Notes: generated from the sequence alone by a model not told the origin. A DNA stretch of 64,000 nucleotides from Aspidiotus rigidus (GCA_035079385.1 JAVHKY010000010.1:5270001-5334000); one strand, 5' to 3'. Numbered from the stretch's first letter, positions 34,417 through 46,560 are shown. Numbers and translations are program-made.

Positions 34417-37400
34417 ATGATTCCTGGTGAGCTGTCAAACACATGGAGGGAATGGACCGTGCCGGCAAACGGCTACAATGATTGGACTGGAAGTACGAGT
34501 ACTTTACCACGGCAGGTGGACGCTGCCTCGTTGGTAGCAAATAACAGTGTTTTAACGGAAAATACTGGGGCGTGGGCCAATTGCAGTTTCTCGTCTGCAA
34601 TAACGAATTTTACACCGATGACCTCGATGGATTGCAATTACCCGAACACTACACCGATCGAGAATACGCCTGTATTGACGGAAAATCAAAAAGGACGCGG
34701 CGATAAGAAAGAAACCTCGCGGGTAGAAAATAACAGTGTTTTAATGGAAAACACCGGGGCGTGGGCCAATTGCAGTTTCTCGTCTGCAATAACAAATTCT
34801 ACCCGGATGACCTTAATGGATTGCAATTACCCGAATACTACACCGATCGAGAATACGCATGTATTGACGGAAAATCAAGAAGGACGCAAATGTGCAGTCT
34901 GTGAAGAGTCGGCCACCGGCCGACATTATGGTGTAATCGCTTGCGACGGCTGCAAAGGCTTCTTTAGACGATCAATCCGTAGATCTAATGATTACCATTG
35001 CAGGTAAGAAAGTCTCCTTACTTTTTTCTTTCAAAGATTACAAAGCCATAGTAAAAAACAATAAAGAGGAATACTCCGACGCTCGAAGATGGTTGTTTAA
35101 CCGAAAGCGCTCGTCGTATTTTCATTTTTTCTGCGGTTTGCATTTTTTTACTCCACGTCGGAGTATTCCTCTTTATTGTTTAGTATGGATAGCCGTAACT
35201 TAAAGGAACGGATTCGTGCCATAGTAAAAACTTAATGCTCTGTACTACTTTAGATTCAATAGAAGTTGTCGGATCCTGGGTGAAGACCGAAACGTGTGCA
35301 GGTACTGCCGGCTAAGCAAATGTTTACAAGCTGGGATGAAAATATCGGGTAATTAGAAAAAATTATACTTCTTTAGCCCAAACATATTGGTACATATAGT
35401 TTATTTTGGTATAGATCTTGTTCCTAGAATCGATGGCGTAGCTAGGGAAGAGGATAGTAAACGAGAAAGAAAATTGATTCGTATGCGTGTGAAAAAGGAA
35501 GAGTGGGGCTAATACGAGACGAATTATTTTTTTTTAATTCTTAATTTCGATCTTTGACTTTTTGCGGGTGAGTTTTATTAAATTGAGTGAGAACGACGAT
35601 TGATTCATACGATTAATAAAAATCGACAAGAAATTCATATAACTTTTAGTCATACCAAAATCAGCGATTGAACTTAGATTAATACCTAGTTTTAAAACTG
35701 GGATACGAAATTTTGAATTTTGATGAAGCTTTCTTTGGTCGTTTTTGTCTTTCTATAACTTCTATTTTCAAACACTCGTCGAATTTCCGGGAAGTATTGG
35801 AATTAAATAGATCAATAGTAGTAAGTGGATCGGAGAAAGTTTGAAGTGTTAGTGATGGTTTCTGGATTGTTGGGAAGAGCAGAAGGGGCTTGAGAGGAAA
35901 CAAAAAATGAATGTCTGATGTTTATGAGGAGAATGACAGGTGAAAAAATGTGTGACGAATTAATTTTCAGTTTGGTAGTATTCGCATGGGGGAGGAGCAG
36001 AGAGTCCAAGAAGTAGAAAGGAATGGGTTAGGAGTGTGTCTGATTCGTTGTCGAGTTACCACCATTTCTTCACGGCGTGAAAAGCGGATTGAAAAAGATC
36101 AGGAGATCGGGGATTTTTCAGTTGAACGAAGTTCGTTGCACGGTTTAGAGGACCAAAGGATGTGCTATGATGAGTTGATTTCGGTATGGTAGAGAGATTT
36201 CAAATCGTAGGCCGGTGAGGGGGAGTGATCAGTAATTGAGGGGAGAGCAGAGCTTGCTTGGCAGCTAGATCCACTGCGTCGTATTCCGGTAGAACGATAT
36301 GACCAGGGATCCAGAGGAAAGAAGATGTTAAGGGAAGATGAGAATGCGCTGAACGATAGGATTGGAAGAGTTGGTGTTTTGCATGGCTTGGAGAGAAGAT
36401 AGAAAGTCAGAGAGAAGGAAGTTACTGGGTTGAGGGGGAAGAGTGAGATGAGTAAGGCAAGAATAGATGGCAGATAGTTCAGCAGAATATATGTAGGTCG
36501 AGTTTCTCATGCGAAAGAGTGAGACTTCACTATTGATGGAGAAAGCGTAGCCAGTTTTGGAGCCCGATTCGGATCCATCTGTAAAGCCCAGGTTGTGGGA
36601 AGTTATTAGTTTAATGTGACTTATGTAGATTATGTTGGGCGATTGTGGTAAGTTGACCAGGTCGAGACGGATGAGAGGTGAGGAGGATGTCCATGGAGGA
36701 GTGGATGAGAAGAAGGGGGCGAAGTGGCTGAAATTTGAAATTGTGGTCTAGATGAGACTGTAATGAAAGCAGTAGAGAATTTTAGAGGGGATAGAGGAGG
36801 AAGGCAGGGAGATGTGGGAACTGCGCAGTGGACGCGGCTGTAATCAATACTGAATAGGATTGTGGAGTAGGAATGCCAGCCTCAGCGCAGAGGCTAAGTA
36901 CAGGGCTCGTGCGCAAGGCACCAAAGGTTAAACGTAGGACTCCGGATTGTGTTGTATATGGGGATTTTAAGGAGAATTTGTTAGCCCGTCTGTCGATAGG
37001 GGATACATAGTCCAATCGAGATCGGTTTAGAGAGTTGTATAGTTGAAGAAGGAGCTTGCGACCGCAACTAGTGACTGTGTGAGATAGATATGGGAGGGTA
37101 TTTAGTGAGTTTAGACATTTGGCTCTCAGAAGTTGAATGTGGGGAGTCCAGGAGTGTTCGAAATCGAAAGTAAGACCGAGGAATTTAGCGGAGGATTGGA
37201 GACTGAGCAGAAAGTTCTGTAAGAGGAGTTGAGAGGGAGTGGGAAAACGTGAGTGTTTTTACGGTACATAAGTAGAACGATTTGTTTGCTAGAAAATTGA
37301 AACTCACGATCCGAGGCCCAAGAGGAGACCTTATCGAGGGTGAGTTGGAGAAGACGAGTTGCTTTTTTGGGATTTGTAGAAGCAAAGGAGATCCTGAAGA

Positions 37401-40400
37401 GTCATCTGCTGAAAGACGTTTGGAAAAAGGAAACGGACACAGTTTATTAAGTCATGTATGGCGATTAAGAAGAGAGGAATACTCCAAACCTTTCCCTAAA
37501 GGACGCCATTTTGAATCCATTGGAGGGAAGAGTAGTGGTCATGAATTCGAACTGTTACGGCTCCGTCATCGAGGAATAACTGGGGAAGGGAGGGTAAATT
37601 GCCTCGAAGGCCTATTTGAAATGATTTATAGGAAACGTAGTGTCGCCAAACACGGGAAAGCTTCCTGAAGATCAAAGAATATGATGTAAAGGGAGAGTTA
37701 TTAGAGAATTTTGGAGGTTGAGGTAGGAGATGGTTTGTAAAGTGTTTCTACCTTTACGGACGCCGTATTGACATGGAGATAGGATGTCGTTAGATCCGAG
37801 AAAGTAGAACAACGTTTTGTTGAGGATTTTTTGAAGGAGTTTGCGTAGAACGGAGGCTAGGGCGACAGAATGATAAGAGGAGAGAGGAGATTTTTAGAGA
37901 ATTCTAGAATTGGGAGACCAATATCCAGTTTCCAGGCTGAGGGGTAGTTGCCTTGGGGTAGGATGGACTTGGAAAGAGAGAGAAGGTAATGAAGGGAATT
38001 GATGTGGAGGATGTAGTCAGAGCCATGAGCGTTTTTTTGGAGATTCTTTTGAGTGGTAGAGTCGAGTTTGGACGGAAAGATAAGGACATTGTAGGGGAGG
38101 GGATACGATTCGGTGCTGATACAAACAAAGAAGTTGTAAGAAAGGTTACTAATGGATATCTTTATTATCATAAGAGTTCGAAAAAAAAGTAATGTCATAA
38201 TTAAAAATGATAAGAAAATTATCGTTGTCGAATTTGTATATGAAAAATTGAAAAACAATATTAGGTATTTTTCCGTTCTATTTTTTCAATACTTGCGTTG
38301 TTCCCTCTTCGTAGCGCATAGAATATTACGTATTTTGATCTCATAAAAAAAAAAAAAAACGGTCGAAGGAAAAAATAGGCATTCTGTTCATTGCGATGAT
38401 AAAATGAGAAAAAAAAATCATAATCCTCACGATCACGTCATATCACGAGCGGAGTCGAGCACTGAATTCTTCCGACAGAAAGGTGGTAAGCTTTGTGTCT
38501 CATAATACAGTGAAGAAGAAAACGCTACAGAGACGTAGGTATGCATTTTTTAGACAAATGAAAGTGCACGTAAGTTACACGACAAAGTGTATGACACCGT
38601 ATTGAGATTTTGTTTTATTTGTAATCTATCTATGCAGCAAGTCCTCACACGATTTTTATTGATGTGAGACCTCAGTATTCATCGTCTTCTTTCTGAAATC
38701 TCGTCAGTATTTGTTCATTTCTTTTGACTGTTCGTATGTGAAATCTTGTCACTATTTGCCGTATCCGTTGATTTTGATTGTTCGTCTTAATTGCTTTCTA
38801 CGTTTGCTAATTATGGAAGGAGACAATAATAGTGAGTTAAAATTAATTTTTAATAAAAAAGTGAAAGAGCCAAGGGTTGCTTGGAACAGTGCATTTCTCG
38901 ACTCAACATATCGAGAGCATTGAGCGTATCAAGAGTGATGGTGAAAAATTTTCGTGCGATGTATGATGTTCTAATGGTAGATGGCACAAAGAAACTGATT
39001 TTAACTGTTTCATATATTCATTTTTACCAATGTAACTTAATTAATAGCTAAAATTTTTTTTCTTACCTTCTGAGTATGCCCTTTTTTCTTTTTTGAACTT
39101 TCACTACGCGCTGGGTGCTAAGAGTTGAATGCAGTGGTTTAGCAAAGACATAATGCATGTCAACGCCTGAAAAGTTGATTTTATCGCGATTACTTTATCT
39201 CGCTGGTGGAGTCACACCTACGTTAATAGAAATATTAACTTTTCATCAGATTAATTGTAACCAATTAAAGAAGAGTCAATAATTTGTGTAATAATTGTTT
39301 CAACGGTGTTGAACTAACGAAAAAAGTTTGTAAACGTCGTGAATTATTAGTATAAAATTCTTTTATTTTACAGCCATCCAGAAAGAAAGAGACCAAATTA
39401 GACCCGTACCCGCAGTGTTTGGTCTGCCCTCGCATAAAACCTATTCAATCAGAAGCCTACTACAAATTGAACTAAGCACCAGGGTTTCGGGACCTCAGGT
39501 TGGTTTAATGATACAGTGTCTAGCGACGAGATCGTGTATGCTCGAGATAATTATTTCTTCAACTTTGTTTCTCTAAAATTTTGCAATCCTTGCAATTTTA
39601 ATCCTCTTTCGTTTCTATTAATATTATGATCTCATGATACTCGTAGTTGTCGCTTGACTGCGTGTACTTACGCGTATTTCATTTCGGTGCGTAATTTCGA
39701 TGGTGTGGAATGAAAACCACGTAAGTCCAAAAATTCAAATTTTACAGGAGAAAAAAAAATTTCTTTTAAAGTTTAGTTCTGTTCTTATGGGTATGAAATT
39801 TTCGTTCTGTATTTTGTGGGTGGTACTCAACTAATTTATCAATTTAGCGGATTCTTAGGACAACATGAGGAGAGGGGGGGGAGTAATACCGATTGAAATG
39901 GACTTACGTGCTTTTCTTTTTAGTGTAACTCGACTTCCGTGGATTTCTTTCTCAATGTTACTCGATTTAAGGGTGTTTATAGGACTTACGTGTCTTCTTT
40001 TTTTAATACGCGTACATCTCAAACTACTTTAGAATAGAAACAACGTATGTCGGACTTACACTGATTTTAACCTCAGATAAAATCCTGGATGACTTACGTG
40101 ATTTTTAAATATCTACTAGGGGCGTTGTTGTGCATTTTAGAATTACGGGAATTTCATATCCGGATTCCTCGATTTTTTTCCCTACAAGAAACCACCATAA
40201 ACGCATTTTCGATAAAAAGTGGACTTACGGGGTTTTTATTCCACACCGTCGATTTGTCGTAAGATCGACGTTAGAAATATTGCGACGAATTGATAGTACG
40301 AATAAGAATAAGTATGCAATTTGTGAAACAGGAATTGGTCTTTTCGAAAACTTATAATTTTTGTTTGTCTCTGAAACAGAACTTAGTGGCAGTGAACGTT

Positions 40401-41886
40401 TTAGAGCTGTTTGAAACGATGAAGATTCAACTTCCCGAGTTCGTAAGATGGGCAAAACTTCTGCCCATGTTTGCAGAGCTTTCTAGGAACGACCAGGTAA
40501 GGTTTGAATTAATTTAATATTTGAATTTTTCGGGAAAATATTTGACGAAGTATTCAGTGAAGGGAGAGGAAGGTTCTCAAAGTTCACGATACTCATGACG
40601 GGAACTTTGATAATCCCCCTCCCCCTTTTCACTGTACGGAATGTACCGCGACGAGACTGAATGTACTTACTTAAATGATTTCAGATGGCCCTATTACGTG
40701 ACAACGTCGGAGAGCATTTCCTATTGAAATTAGCCCACCAATCGATGCACCTTCGAGAAATATTGTTGTTAAGAAATAATTTCGCATTGTTTAAAAGTAT
40801 GAATAATTCAACTTTTTCATTTTTGGTGTGATTTCCCTGTAATTTTGAAAAAAATCTCAATCTTCTTGTCCTTAGCACACATTCTGAACGCAGCAGGAAC
40901 GGACGCGTTGGGTGTGGCTGTTAGCCGTTTTGTCGCAGAAATATTCGATCAACTGCTGAACCCATTGCAGGAGTTAAACGTGGACGACACAGAAATCGCG
41001 TGTCTGAAGCCTATTTTTTTCTTCAACCCAGGTAAATACCTTGCTCCTTGTTAAGCAATAGTAAATCCTTTTTTCCTAGTTTCTATCTCACGACTTTCTT
41101 CCGTTTTGATTTGGTATCTAATTTAGATTAATCACTTCTAGTAGTATCGACTGGCTGTGATCAAAATTTTATTACGAGTACGTAAATAATTTCATTTAGG
41201 TCGGAAGTTTCAGAAGCCTAAAATAGAAATTGGGTAGCTTTTTGGTCAGGCTCACCCTCACTGATTTCTTAGAGCAACGCCTCTTGGCCTAATCCGTAAT
41301 CCAATTCCTGTTCATATCTTCGGTTTCTTTTTGTATCCGCTGTTCTCTTCGAGTTTTGGGAGGAAGGCTGTAGAAATTCGAGCTCCCCTATCATGAGTTT
41401 TGGCCTGAAAATATGCGGAATAATTTGTGGTGAACGTGTGGTGTTTTTTCCCGCGTGGACTGGAAGATATTTACATGCTGTACCATAGAGAAATCGATTT
41501 TAGATTGAAGATGAAGCTATCAATTTTTTTAATTAAAGAAAGTATTTCGTCTAGTCAAGAAGATTGCTTTTCTTCATAGTTATATACACGTATTTGCTAA
41601 ACAAGTTAATCTACTTATTTATGTTACAAAAAGAGAATAATTAGAAAACCTTATTTTGTTTCGAATTAAAGGCGCATTCGACTTGTCGAGCATAAGCCTA
41701 ACTCGCGTTCGAGCGTTGCAAAATGAGATGCAGAAAAACCTCGCAGATCATCTCTTCAGAAATATCGGTCGCTGTGGTGCGTTGTTGCTTTTACTGCCCG
41801 TAATACAAAGTTTGTCTACGACAATGATGGAGCAGATAAATAATCTGCAAATACCAATATACTCGCTGCTGGAGCAGCTTATTTGA
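34417..41886 (+). CDS. Hnf4: HNF4-like nuclear receptor (NR2A type)
   Basis: DNA-binding transcription factor of the nuclear receptor superfamily. Seven exons: 34417-35003, 35254-35348, 39374-39498, 40380-40496, 40685-40796, 40876-41031, 41672-41886; all splice phases agree, giving 468 residues. Exon 1 ends in the first zinc finger ([15 protein letters not shown]-box [14 protein letters not shown]). Exon 2 holds the second finger ([24 protein letters not shown]), then AIQKERDQI. The ligand-binding domain follows: [59 protein letters not shown] and a short AF-2 helix (SLLEQLI). HNF4 order and P-box are kept, but Cys-Gly-Asp of finger one reads Cys-Glu-Glu and there is no long F domain. Residues before the fingers contain a 63-residue tandem repeat. 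The exon begins at an acceptor (34396), so an upstream exon may supply the true start. Confidence 0.9.
34540..34887 (+). repeat. 189-bp-period tandem duplication inside receptor exon 1
   Basis: Two copies of 159 bp (34540-34698 and 34729-34887) start AATAACAGTGTTTTA and end AAGGACGC, with 30 bp between. They encode [17 protein letters not shown] and [17 protein letters not shown] and stay in frame. The differences include amino-acid changes, so the duplication is not brand new. Confidence 0.95.
35058..35217. mobile_element. Short PLE-related insertion in receptor intron 1
   Basis: 160 bp flanked by a perfect 13-bp duplication GCCATAGTAAAAA (35045-35057 and 35218-35230). Arms AACAATAAAGAGGAATACTC and complement form a 25-bp stem around GATGGTTGTTTAACCGAAAG. 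The last bases (GCCGTAACTTAAAGGAACG) match the minus-strand tail of the full PLE (GCCGTAACTTGCAGGAACG, left end). It fills most of the 250-bp intron between the two zinc-finger exons. Confidence 0.85.
35790..38130 (-). pseudogene. Non-LTR retrotransposon relic in receptor intron 2
   Basis: Decayed ORF2 on the minus strand, antisense to the receptor. Reading down from 38130: RT pieces, [20 protein letters not shown] (about 36900), an RNase H piece [18 protein letters not shown] (about 36450), and the C-terminal [19 protein letters not shown] (about 35850). Many frameshifts. Plus-strand frames here (for example 37282-37668) are its shadows. It explains much of the 4-kb intron. Confidence 0.75.
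38640..39060 (+). other. Degenerate coding fragment, possibly mobile-element 5' end
   Basis: A duplicated leader (CTCGTCAGTATTTGTTCAT / CTTGTCACTATTTGCCGTA) precedes an ATG at 38813 and about 36 codons ([30 protein letters not shown]). After a stop, another frame continues with [15 protein letters not shown]. The mix of open frame, frameshift and zinc-finger-like CxxC hints at the N-terminus of a dead transposon protein. No family is assigned. Confidence 0.3.
39698..40251. mobile_element. MITE in receptor intron 3
   Basis: Inverted ends of about 33 bp (CGATGGTGTGGAATGAAAAC and the complement of GTTTTTATTCCACACCGTCG), with ATTT on both flanks as a possible target duplication. Four or five internal copies of GGACTTACGTG. 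No coding capacity. It makes up over half of the 881-bp intron. Confidence 0.8.
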
Positions 41887-42402
41887 TGTACATTTTCGGA
41901 ACATTTGAACGCAATATTTCTAATATCTATACTTATACCTAACATAATTTTAGAGAAACTACAGACTTTATTACTTATTCTGCGATAAGAACTGACGTAC
42001 ATGATCTATTGTTAAAACAATTTGGTGATATTTAGCGCCCACGTTTTGAATAGTTTTAATATCGATACCTACCTATGACATAATTTTAGAATAATTATAA
42101 ACTGATTTACCTATTAATTATTAGTGCAATTTTTGTGATGTTTACCTATGTAATGTTTTATTGATAAGTAAATGACGAATTATTGTAGAATATTGTAAAC
42201 CACAATTTTGAAATGTTGTGTAGTAAAATTTGTTGACCTCGGTATCTGTGTTTTTAAGAACAGTGAATATTTTCGATGTTTTACTGACGAATTGTTTCTA
42301 GCCTGGAAAGTAAACTGTGCGGTATGTTCTTGAGAATATTTTACGAAAGGTTTGCTATTAATGAGAGAAAAATTGTCACGAGTCTCTCAGTACCGGTTAG
42401 AA

Positions 42403-42737
42403 CAGCGGTATTCAACTTTTTTGAGCCACGATCAACTTTCAAAATTTCCAAATGTTCCACGATCGATCAAAAAAAAGAAAAAAAAAAGAGTAGGAGGAAA
42501 CATTATATGATTTATTGAAACTTTTTTACAAAAATGATAGAAATTAGAATGGTACTCGCAAATTTTCACACAATATATTTACGTTTCAGGTTATGAATCA
42601 TCGAAAAAACGTGAATATTCGTATGCTTCCGCGCACTCGATTTTTAATCTTTATCAAGAATTTGAGATATTCATTTTTTTTTTTTTTTTTTGACAATTGC
42701 TCGAGAACGCTAGCGATCGACCCGTTTAGGTCCGCTG
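42403..42737. mobile_element. hAT-type MITE with 8-bp target duplication
   Basis: Ends CAGCGGTATTC and GTCCGCTG are inverted over the terminal 6 bp, and GGTTAGAA flanks both (42395-42402 and 42738-42745). Subterminal GATCGATC/GCGATCGAC motifs resemble other hAT MITEs. It lies shortly downstream of the receptor's stop codon. Confidence 0.85.
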
Positions 42738-43059
42738 GGTTAGAAGTATAGTGTCACTGAAGGTTGCGTCACTCGTAGTTTTTTTAACGGAAGTTCCTAT
42801 CCTTTCCAAGAGAAGTGGGGTCTACAAGCACAATTATTCTCCTGCATGGGAGACAAGCCGGCAGCTAGGTATCAGTATTTAAGAACATCATCACGAATCC
42901 TTTGAAAAAGCTAAACTGTTCCTGAGCACCTTTCTAATTTCGACCATAAATTTGATCACGAATACATTGTCGTCAAGGACGGTTGCAGGAACTTCATATG
43001 ATGATACCTAGTGTAGACAAATTGCAGCCATATTGAAAAAAAAAAAAACATTTTGCTGG

Positions 43060-43200
43060 AGCAAACGTTTCTTTTCTGAAAATGGTTCAGGACTTGGTCC
43101 TGAACAACATGCTAAAAATCCCGCGTCTTCCCCCAGGAGCTTCTTTTCTCATGGGGGTTCGAACACCCCAAAAATTAGTTTTTTGTCCCACCGTTTCCTA
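43060..43200. repeat. Dispersed repeat, second copy at 61.7 kb
   Basis: GAAAATGGTTCAGGA, CTAAAAATCCC and CCCCCAGGAGCTTCTTTT recur in the same order at 61710-61800. A GGGGTTCGAACACCCC block looks like a T-arm but has no tRNA around it. Confidence 0.7.
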
Positions 43201-43319
43201 CTATCAAGGTGCGAATCCCGGGGGGGGGGTGGTCGTAGAGTCGAGACTTTTTCTTGTAGCCCTCTACTAACCACAAGATCAACGTCTTACATGACCTGAT
43301 ACACTCGTGCAAGGTGCTT

Positions 43320-44900
43320 CATAGTTACAAGTTCCTTATGGAATGCGGCCCGTCTCAGGGGGATGTGGGTCAAGCGAAATATTAGGCTATTGAATGTAGC
43401 CATTTTGTGGGCAATTCAGGCACGAAAGACGACCCGTGGATAGCGATATCGGTCGATGTATCTCTTCGGTAAATCCCAAATTCATGGACACCGTCAGTAA
43501 CGGAAATAGTTGAGTCCAAAAAATTCTTAGAAGAGCCACCAACTTCCAGAAGTAAATTTTATCGAAGGGTATAGCCTATTCAAATAAGATCGAAACTCGC
43601 TAAGGAGTTCTGCGGGACCGGTCCACGCACACAAGATGTCGTCAACGTATCTGTGTCAATAGAAAACGTGGCCCAAAACCACCTGGCCCGAAGAGAATAA
43701 GTCAATCTCAAATTTGGACAAGAACACCTCCGATATGAGAGAACCCAAAGGGGATCCGATAGGGATCGCCACCTCTTCAGGAAACTCAAAAAATTTCCCA
43801 TCAAATTTACAGAAGTTAGGGGACCAACGGACCTTCAACAGGTCAAAGAATTTACTTATTTCCTCATGAGAGGCACCAGATTTAAGAAGCAAGTATCCTA
43901 TCCGTTCGAGGGTAATAGCCTTGAGGATGTTGGGAAATAGCCCCACAACATCGAAGGAGCATAAAATCGATCCCAGAGGGGGACATACATCCTTCAATTT
44001 GTCTGCTAGAAAGCCCGACTTCAAAACTGAATCGAGATTTAAACCACTGGTCTAAGTAGGTCGGGGAGGAAACAAATGAGACGACCGGCCGCATTGGTAT
44101 ATTTTTTTATGCACTTTAGGCAACCCGTATATGAGGGGAGGAATTGGGTTAGGTTCCAAAATACCCTTGTTTGTTAGAGGGCTCTTAATGATGACTTTAC
44201 TATCATTAATGAGACTCCTGACCTCTTTGACAAACTTAGGAAAGCTAAATAGGGCATTCTCCTTAGCCCCACATTGAGTAAGCACATTGTAAACTTTGGA
44301 GACATAAGAAGATTTCTCCATGACTACGACGGCATTCCCTTTGTCAGCTTCTGTAATAATTAAACCCTCCTCCTTGACCTTTGATCAGATCACTCCCAGC
44401 ATTACTTATACTGAGGAGGGGAGTGCTGCGAACCATTCCAGCGCATTTTTTCTGGATAACAACTCCAGGGCCGATTTTCACCGTTAAATCAGCCACAACA
44501 TTGGCCAAAGTGTCCCGATTTTTAAGAGGGGGTAGTCCAAATTTCATTCTCTTTTCCAGGAGGGTCAATTCATCACGATTGAAGTTAGTTTTACTATGAT
44601 TTATGATGCGTGGCTGGAACTAATGGATAATAGCATCGTCAGCACGGTCTATTTCACCAACTTTAGAAGGCAAGTTTACAATTTTTCTTAGGTTTTAATT
44701 TTCGCTCAAATTTACGACAATCAGTATTAACAGATTGAATAAATGGATCGAACTCACCAGGATTAAGTGAACCAAAAAGCCGAGAATGAACCAGTAGATT
44801 GAGCCTAGTGGTAACATTCATTTTACTGTACCACCTTTCAACTCCGTTCGGATCCATTTCTTCTCCAACTTTTTAGTTGTGGACTTACAGTCAGAACAAA
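43320..44900 (-). pseudogene. Decayed Penelope-like element copy
   Basis: Minus-strand remains of the same PLE family as at 31-34 kb. From 44857 down: RWYSKMNVTTRLNLLVHSRL and FIQSVNTDCRKFERKL (N-terminal part lost in the intact copy), LANVVADLTVKIGPG, PPLIYGLPKVHKK, SFDVVGLFPNI (motif A), AIPIGSPLGSLIS (motif B), RYVDDILCAWTGP (motif C, about 43640) and YRRDTSTDIAIHG. Several frameshifts, and a stop sits where a Trp precedes HRYVDD. The GIY-YIG part is not recognised, so the copy ends near 43320. Confidence 0.88.
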
Positions 44901-46240
44901 ACCGAAATCTAACGAACTTAGGCCTCGGATGAAATTCGACTCTCAACCTAAATATTTCGAAGTCTCTAAAATAGGTCCAGGTCACTGATGCCGTCCTATT
45001 TTATACTAGCTTTATATGGCTCTACCTCTTGTTACGACCCTAATTCAGATCCTATCTAATACTGACAACTAAGCAGGCTTTGGCCCAATTATCTCGCCTA
45101 AGAGACGCATGGCTTCTTAATTCACCAGTTTGGGGAGATTCCCGTATTAAGATCATCTATACTTGTCACTGCCAGGGCGGCGTTCTCTCCCTTTTCGGAA
45201 GCACTCGACCGGCCACCGGTTTCTTGAGTTACCGTCCTAAAAGATCACGTACGGCTGTGCGTGATGCACAGTCCCTCATTTCCTCCCAGTACGTGTGTAC
45301 GTTAACTTGGTAACTGCGTTTGAGGCAATCGGCCTATCTTTTCGCGAGGGCTACGGCTCGTTCTTGTCTTCTCTGAAGAAGTAGTAGCAGGTGAGGTCCA
45401 CTTCTACTACTTGAAGCCGAGTTCCCGGCAATGGCCAAAGAGAACTGATTCGAATGTGCTTTTAGAGCTGTTTTTATAATAATAGGTTGTACCATATCGA
45501 GAGGTCATGCGTTCTCTTTCTTGAAATTCTTGTCTAACTACTAGCGTTAATGGTAAAACCAATTCGTATTCACGTTTTTGCATCCTTTTGTACCAAATAC
45601 CGAATTCTTAGTCTTTCAACTAAAGGTCTACCTGATAATATTCTTTACTTGACGAGGTGACCAAATTTTTCGCTTGTATTCTCATCTACTAAGTACCCCC
45701 CTCCTAAAAAATTATTACTTCTCCTTGTTTAGGCGTAGTACTTAATTGGTTAACGGTCGTTCGTGTATACACACATGCGTTCATTTCTTTTATTCGAGTA
45801 TTCGTCTTCATCATTCGCACGTAACACTCTCTATCATATTACATACTTGTTTGCCGCAAGAGAATTGAGTATTATTTATTCCCCTGTCGTCGTCACATCG
45901 TTGCTGCTGTGCTATAGTATACGTAATATTACAGGTAAGAAAGAGGCGGGAAAGAATTGTACCTGTAAATAGTTATTGGGGGGAAATCAAGGTGGAGTAC
46001 ATACTACAGTCGAACGTATATTCGTGATTCTACCTTAGCGTCGCCATTCTGTCGATTAAGTATCGTCGTGCACTTCCTAACCAATTTCCGTTGTTTGAAC
46101 AGACATTTTTTTTTCTTATACAAACCTCCTGACATCCATTTTTCTTGAAAATGAGGTTTTCGCGCCGTTTGTCGAGCTTTTAGCCTCAAAAATAAATGAT
46201 CACGGCGAAATTAGCAAAAAAAAAAAAAAAATCCTAAAAT
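44901..46240. other. No gene recognised; hairpin 5' of the decayed PLE
   Basis: A relatively GC-rich stretch (45000-45470) with an open plus frame at 45080-45313 but no known domain. At 45376-45415, CTGAAGAAGTAGTAG pairs with CTACTACTT. A consensus donor (ATTACAG then GTAAGA) lies at 45935. Part of this may be the upstream region of the decayed PLE, which reads leftward. Confidence 0.35.
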
Positions 46241-46259
46241 TTATACGAACGCAATTACA

Positions 46260-46560
46260 CTATCCAACTCTTAATCGACCTTCAAACTCAAATCAACAAA
46301 GCTACACTCTGCAAATCCTGCACCCTCTACTCACTGTTTTTCGATCTTGTGGTGTCTCTCGAGGAGAAATAAATATTCAGCGTACCTACTTCTCTTCCTC
46401 AATGCGATCAACGATATTACTATAAACGTGTCGAATTCCCTTAACGTAAGTCTGTTCGCCGACGATTACAATATTTTCGTACAGTCAGTCTTCAGATCCC
46501 ACAGAGCTTACAGAAACTTTCAATTCTATCACCTATATTTTCATCTCTCAAAACTGTGAC
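46260..46560 (+). pseudogene. Non-LTR reverse transcriptase scrap
   Basis: LIDLQTQINKATLCKSCTLY leads to FFDL (motif A like), and after a frame change NSLNVSLFADDYNIFVQS shows the FADD motif C of non-LTR RTs. The region between is deleted. Short and dead. Confidence 0.65.

Noticed and set aside
37282..37668. 128-codon plus-strand frame
   Set aside because: Antisense shadow of the minus-strand non-LTR reverse transcriptase relic.
42905..43000. Short frame VPEHLSNFDHKFDHEYIVVK as a gene end
   Set aside because: Only 28 codons, stop immediately upstream, no acceptor in phase and no family recognised.
43150..43165. T-arm-like GGGGTTCGAACACCCC as a tRNA
   Set aside because: No A box, acceptor or anticodon stem around it; it is part of a dispersed repeat also found at 61.79 kb.
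45080..45313. 77-codon plus frame in a GC-richer stretch
   Set aside because: No domain, no splice or start context; may be part of a PLE upstream region.
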